DNA of 59,480 bases from contig NZ_SMLZ01000090.1 of assembly GCF_009711415.1 (NCBI RefSeq), forward strand, positions 1 through 59,480, given 5' to 3'. The position numbers and the translations under genes are program-made. The notes under the pieces were generated by a model. The model was given only the letters and a program-made list of their open reading frames with translations, searched no databases and was not told where the DNA came from. Below are positions 26,743-36,053 of the stretch, piece after piece (the stretch's first letter is position 1; each line of letters starts with the position of its first letter). This DNA comes from Roseibium denhamense (GTDB taxonomy: Bacteria; Pseudomonadota; Alphaproteobacteria; Rhizobiales; Stappiaceae).

Positions 26743-26828
26743 GTCGCTTTTCTCCGGAGCCTGTCGCCTTGGCCCGTTTCGAGCATCGGGCATCATTGTA
26801 TGATTTATGTGTTGTTATTGTATTCACA

Positions 26829-26838
26829 TTGTATACAA
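26829..26838. promoter_or_regulatory. GntR-type operator candidate
   Basis: Perfect palindrome TTGTATACAA in the 129-base gap between the divergent GlxA and GntR genes. It matches the TTGTATACAA-type boxes bound by FCD-family GntR regulators. Autoregulation of the next gene is the likely use. Confidence 0.55.
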
Positions 26839-26871
26839 ATTGGTCAACCAAAATCGAAACGGAGCGGTGTG

Positions 26872-27582
26872 ATGCCCCCTCAGCGTGGAACGGCCAAGAC
26901 GGTCGCCTATGAAGATCTGAAGCGAGCGATCCTGACATTGGAACGCAAGCCCGGCAGTGCGCTGGAGGAAACGGAATTGTGCGAACTATACGGCCTGTCC
27001 CGCACCCCCTTGAGGGAAGTGCTGCAGCAATTGTCCGGCGACGGCTATGTCACGTTGCAGCTCAACCGCGGCGCCCGGGTCTCCGACATGACCCACTTCA
27101 CGCTGCGCGACTTTTTCCTTGCCGCGCCGTTGATTTACAGCGCCATCCTGCGCCTGGCCGCACAGAACGCCACACTGGTGCAGATTGACGAGCTGAAGGC
27201 GGCACAGGACGCATTCCGTGAGGCAATGGACACAGGCGATGTCACTGCGCGTGCTTTGACCAACGATCGGTTTCACCGCATCACCGGGCGGATGGCTGGC
27301 AACAGCTACCTTATGGCAAGCCTTGACCGACTGCTGATCGATCACACCCGTATCGGCATGACGTTCTTTCGTCAGACCCGCGGTGCGAAGGACGAGCGGC
27401 TCAAGCTGGCCAGCGCGCAACATGACGAAATGATCGTTGCCATAGAGGACGGCGATGAAGACCGCGCCGCCGAACTGGCGCTCGAACACTGGGCATTGTC
27501 GCGCGACCAGATCGAACTCTTTGTCATGCCGCCCGGGCTGGAAGCCCCACTCGGCCAGCCTCCCAAACTCAAATCCGCCTGA
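26872..27582 (+). CDS. GntR/FCD family regulator
   Basis: A 236-residue regulator with an N-terminal winged helix (DLKRAILTLERKPGSALEETELCELYGLSRTPLREVLQQL region) and a helical FCD ligand domain with metal-type His residues (NDRFHRITG, HDEMI, LEHW). It heads a co-directional set of DapA-like, aldehyde dehydrogenase and FAD-oxidase genes, 17 bases before the first. The start at 26872 follows GGAGCGG; the longer open frame overlaps the GlxA gene and is ignored. Confidence 0.85.
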   Translation: MPPQRGTAKTVAYEDLKRAILTLERKPGSALEETELCELYGLSRTPLREVLQQLSGDGYVTLQLNRGARVSDMTHFTLRDFFLAAPLIYSAILRLAAQNATLVQIDELKAAQDAFREAMDTGDVTARALTNDRFHRITGRMAGNSYLMASLDRLLIDHTRIGMTFFRQTRGAKDERLKLASAQHDEMIVAIEDGDEDRAAELALEHWALSRDQIELFVMPPGLEAPLGQPPKLKSA

Positions 27583-27599
27583 AGCCGGAGACCATCTGG

Positions 27600-28517
27600 A
27601 TGACACCAAGACTAACCTTTGAGGGTATCTATACGCCTGCCGTGACGCCCTATGATACGGACGGCAATGTCGTCTGGGACGCACTGGAGAAGGTGATCGA
27701 TCACCTGGTTGCCAGCGGCGTTCACGGCGTGATTTCGGGTGGTTCAACAGGCGAGAACTATACCCAGACGGTGGAGGAGCGTCTGGAACTGGCGCGGTTC
27801 ACGAAGGACAAGCTGGCCGGACGTCTGCCGCTGATCGTTGGAACCGGCACGATGCGCACGCCGGACTCAATCGCTTTGGCTGAAGGTGCGGCAAAGATGG
27901 ATGCCGAGGCTATCTTGGTGGCCACGCCACCTTATGCGGTGCCGACGGAGCGGGAAAACGCGCTCAACGTCCTGACCATCGACAGGGCCGCGGACCTGCC
28001 GGTCATGCTCTACAATTATCCGGGCCGGATGGGCGTAAACATGGGCGAGGAATTCCTCGACAGGGTTGGCCGGTCCTGCAATGTCTGTGCCATCAAGGAA
28101 AGTTCTGGCGATATCAACAGGGTGCATTTGCTGGCACGGGACTATCCGCATATCCAGATGTCCTGCGGCATGGACGACCAGGCGCTGGAGTTTTTTGCCT
28201 GGGGTGCGCGCAGCTGGGTCTGCGCCGGTTCAAATTTCCTGCCTGAGGAACATGTCGCGCTTTACAAGGCCTGTGCGGTTGAAGGGGATTACACCAAGGG
28301 GCGCAAGATCATGTCGGCGATGATGCCTTTGATGCGCGTTCTGGAGCAGGGCGGCAAATTTATTCAGTGCGTCAAACACGGTGTTGAGATGAGTGGTCTC
28401 TATGCAGGACCGCCGCGCCCGCCATTGAAGGCGCTGAACAAGGACGACAAACGCCAGCTCGAGCAGGTTGTCCGTGTGCTGAAATCCACAATTGCCGACA
28501 TCACGGCGGGAGCGTGA
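27600..28517 (+). CDS. DapA-family lyase/deaminase, candidate pyrroline-4-hydroxy-2-carboxylate deaminase
   Basis: A 305-residue enzyme of the DHDPS/N-acetylneuraminate lyase family. The Schiff-base Lys166 (AIKESSGD), Tyr140 (LYNYPGR) and GGSTGE (48-52) are present. Family members split or dehydrate 2-keto acids. Next to an aldehyde dehydrogenase and an FAD amine oxidase, the best fit is the step that converts 1-pyrroline-4-hydroxy-2-carboxylate to 2-oxoglutarate semialdehyde plus ammonia, as in hydroxyproline and hydroxyproline-betaine catabolism. A true DHDPS or sugar-acid aldolase cannot be excluded from sequence. Confidence 0.75.
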   Translation: MTPRLTFEGIYTPAVTPYDTDGNVVWDALEKVIDHLVASGVHGVISGGSTGENYTQTVEERLELARFTKDKLAGRLPLIVGTGTMRTPDSIALAEGAAKMDAEAILVATPPYAVPTERENALNVLTIDRAADLPVMLYNYPGRMGVNMGEEFLDRVGRSCNVCAIKESSGDINRVHLLARDYPHIQMSCGMDDQALEFFAWGARSWVCAGSNFLPEEHVALYKACAVEGDYTKGRKIMSAMMPLMRVLEQGGKFIQCVKHGVEMSGLYAGPPRPPLKALNKDDKRQLEQVVRVLKSTIADITAGA

Positions 28518-28519
28518 CC

Positions 28520-30019
28520 ATGACCGATCTTCTGACACGTGATGAGTACAGGGCTTTGGCCACCAAGCTCACGTTGCCGACCAACGCCTTTATCGACGGC
28601 AGCTACCGGCCGGCGCAATCGGGCAAGACATTCTCAAGCATCAATCCGGCCACGGGCGAGACCCTGGCCGATATAGCGGCCTGCGGCTCGGAGGATGTCG
28701 ACTTCGCCGTTCTGAAAGCACGCGAAGCTTTTGAAGACGGGCGCTGGTCAAAGCTTCACCCCAGTGACCGCAAGGACGTCCTGATCCGCTTTGCAAAATT
28801 GATCACCCGGAACCGGCGGGAACTGGCGGTGATGGAAAGCCTCGACAGCGGCAAAACCATCTTCGACTGCGAGACCGTCGATGTTCCGGAGACGATCCAC
28901 TGCCTGAAATGGCACGCGGAGGCGATCGACAAGATCTATGATCAGGTGTCCCCTGCGTCGGACGACCACATCGCGATGATCGTGCGCGAGCCGATTGGTG
29001 TGGTGGGTCTTGTGCTGCCATGGAACTTCCCGCTCCTGATGCTGGCCTGGAAGATCGGCCCGGCGCTTGCCGCAGGCTGCTCTGTGATCGTCAAACCGGC
29101 GGAGGAAACCTCCCTGACGGCGCTCCGTGTTGCTGAACTTGCCATGGAAGCTGGCATTCCACGCGGTGTCTTCAACGTGGTACCGGGCACCGGGCCTGAG
29201 GTGGGCGAACCTCTTGGACGGCATATGGATGTCGACATGGTGTCCTTCACCGGGTCGACCGAAACAGGACGCCGGTTCCTGAACTACGCGGCTGACAGCA
29301 ATCTGAAGGAAGTCGTTCTCGAGATGGGCGGCAAGAACCCCAGCGTTGTCCTAAAAGATGCCGAAAATCTTGATCGTGTGGCAGCTCACGTGGTCAACGG
29401 CGCTTTCTGGAACATGGGAGAAAACTGTTCGGCGAGCTCCCGCTTGATCGTCGAAGAAGAGATCAAGGACGCGCTGATGGAGCGCATCCTGGCCCATGCC
29501 CGCGAATGGACACTTGGCGATCCGCTTGATCCGGAGCACCGGGTCGGTGCGCTGGTCTCGAGCGCACACTTCCAGAAGGTCTGTTCCTACTTGGAAACAG
29601 AGGCCGATGTCTTGATGGGCGGCAAGAGCCATGGCAGGGCCTATGTGGAGCCGACGGTGCTTGAGGTGGATGCGTCTTCGACGCTTGCCAGGGAGGAGAT
29701 CTTTGGTCCGGTCCTGAGTGTCCTGACGGTGCGCGGGTTTGACGAAGCGATTGCTATGGCCAACGCCACGGACTATGGCCTGGCCGCATCGATCTTCACG
29801 TCTAACACCAAGAAGGCTTTGCGCGGTGCGCGTGCGATCCGGGCAGGGACTGTCACGGTGAACTGTTTTGGCGAAGGCGACATCACGACGCCCTTCGGTG
29901 GTTTCAAGCAGTCGGGGTTTGGTGGCCGTGACAACAGCCTTGCTGCTCATGACCAATACACTCAATTGAAGACAATCTGGGTGGATTTGTCCGACGACGG
30001 GGACAAGGCGGTCGGCTGA
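28520..30019 (+). CDS. Aldehyde dehydrogenase, PuuC-like
   Basis: A 499-residue NAD(P)-dependent aldehyde dehydrogenase. LVLPWNFPLLMLAWKIGPAL, FTGSTETGRRF, the Glu in LEMGGKNP and the catalytic Cys in MGENCSASSR are all present. The C-terminus (TTPFGGFKQSGFGGRDNSL, then LKTIWVDL) closely resembles PuuC. In context it would oxidise 2-oxoglutarate semialdehyde to 2-oxoglutarate. GGGAG lies before ATG 28520; the earlier GTG at 28514 overlaps the previous stop. Its TGA overlaps the next start (TGATG). Confidence 0.85.
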   Translation: MTDLLTRDEYRALATKLTLPTNAFIDGSYRPAQSGKTFSSINPATGETLADIAACGSEDVDFAVLKAREAFEDGRWSKLHPSDRKDVLIRFAKLITRNRRELAVMESLDSGKTIFDCETVDVPETIHCLKWHAEAIDKIYDQVSPASDDHIAMIVREPIGVVGLVLPWNFPLLMLAWKIGPALAAGCSVIVKPAEETSLTALRVAELAMEAGIPRGVFNVVPGTGPEVGEPLGRHMDVDMVSFTGSTETGRRFLNYAADSNLKEVVLEMGGKNPSVVLKDAENLDRVAAHVVNGAFWNMGENCSASSRLIVEEEIKDALMERILAHAREWTLGDPLDPEHRVGALVSSAHFQKVCSYLETEADVLMGGKSHGRAYVEPTVLEVDASSTLAREEIFGPVLSVLTVRGFDEAIAMANATDYGLAASIFTSNTKKALRGARAIRAGTVTVNCFGEGDITTPFGGFKQSGFGGRDNSLAAHDQYTQLKTIWVDLSDDGDKAVG

Positions 30020-31356
30020 TGCTGCGGGCCGCCAAGACCTTGCCGAATTTACAAGGCCCGGCGGCCTGGAACCGGATCCTCCCGGCACAGCCAGCGGCAC
30101 AGCGTCTTCACGAGAACATCACTGCGGACGTCACCATTATTGGCGCCGGGTTCGCCGGGCTCAGCGCGGCCCGGCGGGTGACCCAGATCGATCCCGGCGT
30201 CAAGGTGGTGGTGCTGGACGCCTTGCCTGTTGCAGAGAGCTCTGCCGGCCGCAATTCCGGGTTCATGATCGATCTGCCGCATGAACTGACATCAGAGGAC
30301 TATGCCGGTGCTGGTGACGACAAGTCTCTGATAGCCCTCAACCGTCAGGCTATCCATTTCGCGCGCGAAGCGGTTTATGAATACCAGATTGACGCGAATT
30401 ATTTCGATCCGGCGGGCAAGGTAAACGGCGCTGCCAGCGTGAAGGCTGCCGCTCATAACCAGAGCTATGCGCAACACCTTGCCAGCCTCGGCGAAGACTA
30501 TGAACTGCTTGACCAGCGCCAAATGACGGAGCTGACGGGAAGCAGGCACTATCTTGGCGGGCTTTACACGCCCGGCACGGTGATGCTGCAGCCAGCAGGT
30601 TATATCCGCGGTCTGGCATCCGGGTTGAGACGGGCCGGCGTATCAGTCTTTGAAGATAGCCCGGTAACCTCGTTCTTCAAGCAGGACTCGGGCTGGCTCG
30701 TCGTGACGCCCGGCGGCAAGGTTTCAACTGGCAGGATCATTCTGACAATCAATGGTCATCTGGAAAGTTTCGGTTATGAACGTGACCGGTTGATGCAGCT
30801 GTTCTTGTTTGCCGTGATGACCCCGGAGCTCGATAACGAGGCAATGAAGAAACTCGGTGGACAGCCTCGCTGGGGCATCACTCCCTCCGACCCGATGGGG
30901 ACGACCCTGAGGCGGATCGATACTGGTCAGGGCGGCAATCGGATTGTCACCCGCACCTGTGCAGTTCTGAAGCCGGATATGCGGCTGACGCAAGCGCATG
31001 TCGACAGGGCAGCCGCAGTCATGCAGGACAAGTTCGACCGACGCTTCCCGAAATTGGCTGGACTGAAGATGGAGTATCGCTGGGCTGGACATCTGTGCCT
31101 TTCCATGAACGGTGTGGCCGTGATGCGGGAACTGGAGGACGGTGTCTATTCCGGCTGTGTTCAGAACGGTCTTGGTACCGCACGCGGAACGCTGACCGGG
31201 ATGGGCGCCGCGGAACTTGCCCTCGGTATCGAGAGCGACATCACGCGGCATTTCGGGGCGGAGTCTTCGCCGAAAAAACTGCCGCCGCAGCCGTTTCGCG
31301 AACTCGGAGCCAATGCCGTATTGCGCTGGAAGGAATGGAGGGCTGCTGAAGAATAG
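30019..31356 (+). CDS. FAD-dependent amine oxidase (DAO family, PuuB-like)
   Basis: A 445-residue DAO-superfamily flavoprotein. The FAD site is GAGFAGLSAARR (about residue 40), followed by the VAESSAGRNSGFM motif typical of PuuB/OrdL-type oxidases, and a C-terminal GTARGTLTGMGAAELALG. It oxidises a secondary or primary amine. In this triad it could act on a hydroxy-D-proline or an N-methylated ring amine; a polyamine-type substrate is the alternative. Translationally coupled to the aldehyde dehydrogenase gene. Confidence 0.8.
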   Translation: MLRAAKTLPNLQGPAAWNRILPAQPAAQRLHENITADVTIIGAGFAGLSAARRVTQIDPGVKVVVLDALPVAESSAGRNSGFMIDLPHELTSEDYAGAGDDKSLIALNRQAIHFAREAVYEYQIDANYFDPAGKVNGAASVKAAAHNQSYAQHLASLGEDYELLDQRQMTELTGSRHYLGGLYTPGTVMLQPAGYIRGLASGLRRAGVSVFEDSPVTSFFKQDSGWLVVTPGGKVSTGRIILTINGHLESFGYERDRLMQLFLFAVMTPELDNEAMKKLGGQPRWGITPSDPMGTTLRRIDTGQGGNRIVTRTCAVLKPDMRLTQAHVDRAAAVMQDKFDRRFPKLAGLKMEYRWAGHLCLSMNGVAVMRELEDGVYSGCVQNGLGTARGTLTGMGAAELALGIESDITRHFGAESSPKKLPPQPFRELGANAVLRWKEWRAAEE

Positions 31357-31408
31357 ACGCGCCAGGCCGAAAGCATTCCAAAAACCATCAGCCTTGGCGG
31401 TTCCAGAC

Positions 31409-32431
31409 TCAATAGATCCAACTGAAGGCATAACCGGCAAGCAGTGAGCCGGTGACGGCCAGCGCCAGGTAGAGCAGGAAGGGACGCAGCTTGAGGACGG
31501 GGAAGATCGCGAGCGCGCCCCAGATGCTGACGACGCCTCCAGAGACGAGGAATGCCATGGCCGCGCCTGGCGACATGCCGTTATCGACGAGACCGCGCGT
31601 GAGCGGCAAGGCGGCGTAACCGTCAATATAGGCAGGTGCTCCAACGAAAACGGCAGCAGGGATCGCCCACCATTTGTCGGCGCCAACATACTGAGCGAGA
31701 GAGCCCGGCGTCAGCGCCTTGTTCAAGGCAAATTCGGCAAAGAAGGCCGGGATCAGACAAATCAGGATAAGGCGTGTGGTGACAAATGCCTGACGATAGA
31801 ACGCCTCGCGCCGGTTTGCGTCCCGCCAGATTGCTGACGAAAAAGTTGCAGGTCCGCAACAAGATCTCGCCGTGGGGGACGAAGCCAAACCGTTATCACG
31901 CAAAGCCGACTGACCGGATTGGCCGGCCGTCAAAAATGCCGTCACGGTGCCGCCGAACAGACCGAGCCCGAAGGCTGCAACAGTTTTTCCAATGGCAAAG
32001 GCAAGGCCCAGAGTTGCCGCCGTTGTCGCAAGCATTGCCGGATCGGTGACCGGCGAAGACAGCCAGAAAGCCATGACGGGTGCAAGCGGCACACCGGCTG
32101 CGAGAAGGCCGATCATCAAGGGCAGAACCGTCACGCCACACACGGGTGTGATCGCACCGATCGCAGCGGCAGCCAAGACGGCCCGTGCCATGTGCCCCTC
32201 AAAGGCCCGGCTGATGATCTGGTCGGCGCCGCTGGCCATGATCCAGGCTGTGAGGAGGATGCCCGGCACGACCAGGGGGGCAACAGCAATGAGCCCCTCG
32301 CCTGTGAAGATCACGCCATTCCAGACGAAACGCGGCCAGAGCCATAAAATAATCGCGAAGAGCAAAAAACCGGCACCGGCAAAATGCAGGCGCGTCGGAC
32401 GCGAGAATGATGCGGCTGTCTGATCTGCCAT
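31409..32431 (-). CDS. Permease of the UPF0718/DUF318 (ArsP-like) family
   Basis: A 340-residue protein with about eight to ten transmembrane segments in two halves. The paired motif ITPVCGVTVLPLM is a variant of the TPxCSC..PL loop of this family, and SCCGP lies in the central loop. Members export methylarsenite or transport other small molecules. The transported compound here is unknown. A LysR gene is divergent across a 90-base gap. GGAG supports ATG 32431. It converges with the FAD oxidase gene. Confidence 0.75.
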   Translation of the reverse strand: MADQTAASFSRPTRLHFAGAGFLLFAIILWLWPRFVWNGVIFTGEGLIAVAPLVVPGILLTAWIMASGADQIISRAFEGHMARAVLAAAAIGAITPVCGVTVLPLMIGLLAAGVPLAPVMAFWLSSPVTDPAMLATTAATLGLAFAIGKTVAAFGLGLFGGTVTAFLTAGQSGQSALRDNGLASSPTARSCCGPATFSSAIWRDANRREAFYRQAFVTTRLILICLIPAFFAEFALNKALTPGSLAQYVGADKWWAIPAAVFVGAPAYIDGYAALPLTRGLVDNGMSPGAAMAFLVSGGVVSIWGALAIFPVLKLRPFLLYLALAVTGSLLAGYAFSWIY

Positions 32432-32521
32432 GTCGATCTCCTGAACTTGACGGGATCAGGATAGGCGTGCTGTCTGCATAAGCAAAACGAATATCGTCAA
32501 TATCAGATATCGGAAAAATAG

Positions 32522-33373
32522 ATGCATCATCTCGACAGCGATTTGCTCAGGACCTTCCTGATGGTTGCGGCAACCGGCAGCATCACGGAAGGTGCCCGGG
32601 TTATCGGCCGGTCGCAATCTGCCACCAGCTTGCAGATCATGCGTCTGGAAGACGTTGTGGGGCGTCCTGTCTTTGACCGGACAGGGCGCGGGGTGTCCTT
32701 GTCGGAAACAGGTGAACGGTTGTTACCGGTCGCGCGCGAGGTCATCGGGCGCCTTGATGGGGCGCTCCGCGAAATTACTTCCGATGGTTTGCGCGGCAGG
32801 CTGCGGCTGGCCATCCCCGATGATCACGGGCAGGTCAAGCTTGCGGCGATCCTTGGCGCATTTGCGCAATCGCACCCGCAAGTCGAATTGGAGGTGACTT
32901 GTTCGATCAGCACGGAATTTCCGGAAATGATTGCCAAGGGGCAACTCGATCTCGCCGTCTACGAAGTTGAGACGCCGCAAGCCTTTGAAGAAGTGATCCA
33001 CGAAGATCCGACCTGTTGGGTGAGTGCCAAGCATCAGTCATTGCTGGAGAACGCGGTGATGCCGGTTGCGCTGTTTGACCGGGCCTGCTGGTGGAGAGAT
33101 GCCGCGATTGCTGCGCTTGAGAGAAGTGGTCGGCCGTACAGGATAGTCTTTTCCAGTCAGAGTGTTGCCGGTGTGACCGCGGCTGTCGAGGCCGGCATCG
33201 CAATCGGCTTACTCGGCAGGTCCTCGATAAGTTCGCAAATGCAGGAGCTTGGTAAGAAGGACGGGTTTGGTGGGACGCCGGTATCCCGGCTGGTTATCGG
33301 AACTTCGGAGGGCGGCGACAAGGATCTGGTAGCTACCATGTCGGAAGCTATTCGCATGGCGTTTAAGAGTTGA
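32522..33373 (+). CDS. LysR regulator next to the permease gene
   Basis: A 283-residue LysR regulator with an N-terminal helix-turn-helix (SDLLRTFLMVAATGSITEGARVIGRSQSATSLQI region) and an effector domain from about residue 90. Divergent orientation suggests control of the permease gene. The gap contains overlapping AATATC/GATATC repeats (32490-32514) that could form the operator. No strong ribosome site precedes the ATG. Confidence 0.8.
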   Translation: MHHLDSDLLRTFLMVAATGSITEGARVIGRSQSATSLQIMRLEDVVGRPVFDRTGRGVSLSETGERLLPVAREVIGRLDGALREITSDGLRGRLRLAIPDDHGQVKLAAILGAFAQSHPQVELEVTCSISTEFPEMIAKGQLDLAVYEVETPQAFEEVIHEDPTCWVSAKHQSLLENAVMPVALFDRACWWRDAAIAALERSGRPYRIVFSSQSVAGVTAAVEAGIAIGLLGRSSISSQMQELGKKDGFGGTPVSRLVIGTSEGGDKDLVATMSEAIRMAFKS

Positions 33374-33393
33374 GTATGCCGCAATCTTGGCGA

Positions 33394-34128
33394 TCAGGGT
33401 AGGCTAAGCCGGGTCATGCGACCGCCGTCAACGGTATAGATCTGGCCGGTGATGAAGCCGCTTTCCGCTGCTGCCAGAAAGGCAACAAGGGCTGCCACCT
33501 CTTCCGGAACCCCCGTGCGGCCAACCGGATGGATTTTGCCGATGTCCCGTCTGAAGCCCTCCGGGTCAGGCTGGGCTGAAATGAAATCCAGGTTCAGGCC
33601 GGTGTCGATCCACCCAGGAGCAACGGCGTTGCACCGGATGCTGTCCTGGCCATGGTCAACTGCGATCGCACGGGTTAGGCCGTGCAGTCCTGCCTTGGAG
33701 GCCGCATAAGCAGCATGATGCGGATTGCATCCAATACCTTCGATTGATCCCACATTGACGATCGTGCCTTTGGTGACGCGCAAATGGGGCAGGGCGTGTT
33801 TGACAAGCAGGAACGGGGCCGTGAGATTGACGGTCAGGCTGCGCTGCCAATCTGCCAGTGTCATGTCCTCGACACTGGCTTCCTGCATCAGCCCGGCATT
33901 GTTGACCAGAACATCAAGCCGCCCTGAAGCGTTTATGACCGCCGGGATCACTTTGGCGAGTGCGGCGCTATCAGAAAAATCGGCACAAACATGCTCGAAC
34001 TCTGTGTCTTCACCGCGCTGGGCTGTGAAGACCCGGGCGCCTTCATCGCGCAGACGAAGTGCAATTGCCCTGCCGATCCCGCTGCGCCCGCCGGTGACCA
34101 GCGCCGTCTTGCCTTCAAAGCGTGTCAT
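33394..34128 (-). CDS. Short-chain dehydrogenase/reductase
   Basis: A 244-residue SDR. TGGRSGIGRA binds the cofactor, LVNNAGLM stabilises the fold, and the catalytic Ser (VGSIEG) and YAASK tetrad are present. NAPGWIDTG-type and C-terminal GQIYTVDGG motifs are classical. It overlaps the previous SDR by four bases (ATGA), so the two are co-translated and may form a pair acting on one alcohol/ketone. The substrate is unknown. Confidence 0.85.
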   Translation of the reverse strand: MTRFEGKTALVTGGRSGIGRAIALRLRDEGARVFTAQRGEDTEFEHVCADFSDSAALAKVIPAVINASGRLDVLVNNAGLMQEASVEDMTLADWQRSLTVNLTAPFLLVKHALPHLRVTKGTIVNVGSIEGIGCNPHHAAYAASKAGLHGLTRAIAVDHGQDSIRCNAVAPGWIDTGLNLDFISAQPDPEGFRRDIGKIHPVGRTGVPEEVAALVAFLAAAESGFITGQIYTVDGGRMTRLSLP

Positions 34129-34856
34129 GCAACCGATTTCCCGCCATTGACCTCGACCAGCGCGCCGCACATGTACCGGGCCGCATCTGAGGCCAGAAAC
34201 AGCACGACATCGGCAATGTCATCCGGTTTTGCGACACGGCCAAGCGGGACGGTCTTGCCGAGCTCGAAAATCGCGGTTTCATGATCGAACCCCCGTTTTT
34301 CAAAACCGCTGCGCAGCATCGGCGTGTCGACCTCGTTCGGGCAGACCGCGTTGATCCTTATGCCCTGATGGGCATGGTCCCGGCCCATGCATTGGGTCAG
34401 TGAGGCAATTGCCGCCTTTGTCATGCAATAGACAGCGTGATTTGGGCCGGGATGAACGCCCCAGCAGGAGGCAAGATTGACAATGGCGCCGCCACCACTT
34501 TCTGCCAGGATCGGGATGCCCGCCCTGCAGATCCGGAACGGGGCCTCGACATTGACGCCCACCGAGAGATCCCAGTCACGGTCGCTGGTGTCCGTAACCG
34601 GGCCGCGCGTTATCACTCCGGCGTTGTTGATGATGATGTCAAGACCCCCGAGAGCCTTGGCCGCAGCGCTTGGAAGATCGTCCGTATAGGCCTGATCCAG
34701 CAGGTCGCCGGGCAGAGCCGCCTCAGCTGAGAGATCATTGCATTTGAAATCAGCAACTGCGACGGCGGCACCCTCATCACGCAGCATACTGGTGATGACC
34801 TGACCCAACCCGCCAGCGGCGCCGGTCACGAGCACTTTCTTTCCGGTAAATCGCAT
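34125..34856 (-). CDS. Short-chain dehydrogenase/reductase
   Basis: A 243-residue SDR with TGAAGGLGQ, IINNAGVI, Ser in NLASCWG and the YCMTK catalytic motif. GGAGG a few bases before ATG 34856 fixes the start; the longer frame to 34919 runs into the epimerase gene. It follows the HpbD-type epimerase gene by 25 bases in the same operon. A role on the ring hydroxyl of hydroxyproline-type compounds is possible but not shown. Confidence 0.85.
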   Translation of the reverse strand: MRFTGKKVLVTGAAGGLGQVITSMLRDEGAAVAVADFKCNDLSAEAALPGDLLDQAYTDDLPSAAAKALGGLDIIINNAGVITRGPVTDTSDRDWDLSVGVNVEAPFRICRAGIPILAESGGGAIVNLASCWGVHPGPNHAVYCMTKAAIASLTQCMGRDHAHQGIRINAVCPNEVDTPMLRSGFEKRGFDHETAIFELGKTVPLGRVAKPDDIADVVLFLASDAARYMCGALVEVNGGKSVA

Positions 34857-34881
34857 GACGCCTCCAATTGGTCCAAACAGC

Positions 34882-35985
34882 CTAGAATGACGCGACAGGT
34901 GCCCCGAAAAGGGCTTCATCAGGGACCACGCCGAGCCCGGGGCCTGCCGGGACGGTCAAATGCCCGTCTACGATCTTGACAGGGTTACGGTTGTCATAGT
35001 TGCCGTCAATGTATGGCTGGGCGATCCAGACTCCTTCGAGGAACTTCGGGTGGACCGTGGCCGCGATCTGAACGCAAGCCGCAGCGATGATATCGCCGCC
35101 CCAGCTGTCGTCGCAGGTGTGGGGCAGAGCCGCGGCTTCGCAAATATCGCGAAACACTGACATGGGTTGCAACCCGCCGATCCGCGTTAGCTTCATGCCG
35201 AAGCCATCGCAGATCCCGTCGCCGATGGCGCGCACCACTGCCGAAATGTCGGTTGCCGATTCATCCAGGTAGACCCCGTGTCCCAGCTGATGCCGGATGC
35301 GGGCAACCTCTTCGATCGTGTTGCAGGGCTGTTCCAGAACGATGGGAATGTTGAGGCAGGAGCGGCTCACGCGCAAGGCCTCTTGCGATGTCCAGCCCCG
35401 GTTGCCGTCAACGATCAGCCGCATCCGTGTGCCGACCGCTTCCCATACCTTGCGGATCGTCTCAATATCCAGATCGACCGCGCGACCTCCGACCTTGATT
35501 TGCATGCGTTTGAAGCCCTGATCTGCCTTGTCCTTGGCAATTCGGGCAATGTCCTCCGGCGACCCGACGCCCGAGGCAAAATAGGATGGCACTTTTCCGG
35601 TCATTGCACCGCCCAGAAGGTCGGCAACACTAAGACCCGTGCGTTTCCCGAGAAGATCATGGGCTGCAATGTCGAAGGCTGCCTTTGCATAGGCGTGTCC
35701 GTTCAACCGCTTGTCCATCAGTCGCTGAAAGGCGCGCAGGCCGGTTATGTCGGCGCCGATTAGGCCGGGTGCGATTTCCTTGATTGCTGCCAGCGCGCCG
35801 GCGGCGTGTGCGGGCGCGTAGACGGGTCCTACCGGGCAGGTCTCTCCCCAACCAACGGCGCCGGTTTCATCGACGATCTTGACCAATGTGGTTTCCAGCA
35901 CGTCCACCACGGTCGAAGCCATGACATAGGGCCCGTCTTTAACCGGCAGGGTATGGCTGTAGACATGGATTTCTCGAATTCGCAT
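34882..35985 (-). CDS. hpbD: Hydroxyproline-betaine/proline-betaine 2-epimerase (HpbD-type)
   Basis: A 367-residue mandelate-racemase/muconate-cycloisomerase protein. It matches the HpbD family along its length: [44 protein letters not shown] and the C-terminal [12 protein letters not shown]. Catalytic lysines are Lys164 (QIKVGG) and Lys265 (MKLTR); metal ligands are Asp193, Glu218 and Asp241. HpbD converts trans-4-hydroxy-L-proline betaine to the cis-D form; related enzymes racemise proline betaine. It is second in an operon after the MttB-family gene and before two SDRs. Confidence 0.88.
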   Translation of the reverse strand: MRIREIHVYSHTLPVKDGPYVMASTVVDVLETTLVKIVDETGAVGWGETCPVGPVYAPAHAAGALAAIKEIAPGLIGADITGLRAFQRLMDKRLNGHAYAKAAFDIAAHDLLGKRTGLSVADLLGGAMTGKVPSYFASGVGSPEDIARIAKDKADQGFKRMQIKVGGRAVDLDIETIRKVWEAVGTRMRLIVDGNRGWTSQEALRVSRSCLNIPIVLEQPCNTIEEVARIRHQLGHGVYLDESATDISAVVRAIGDGICDGFGMKLTRIGGLQPMSVFRDICEAAALPHTCDDSWGGDIIAAACVQIAATVHPKFLEGVWIAQPYIDGNYDNRNPVKIVDGHLTVPAGPGLGVVPDEALFGAPVASF

Positions 35986-36053
35986 GCGGCCATGCCTTCA
36001 AAAAATATCAGCGCTGGACGGCGAGGCCAGACGCCGCAGTAGCGGGAGAGGAC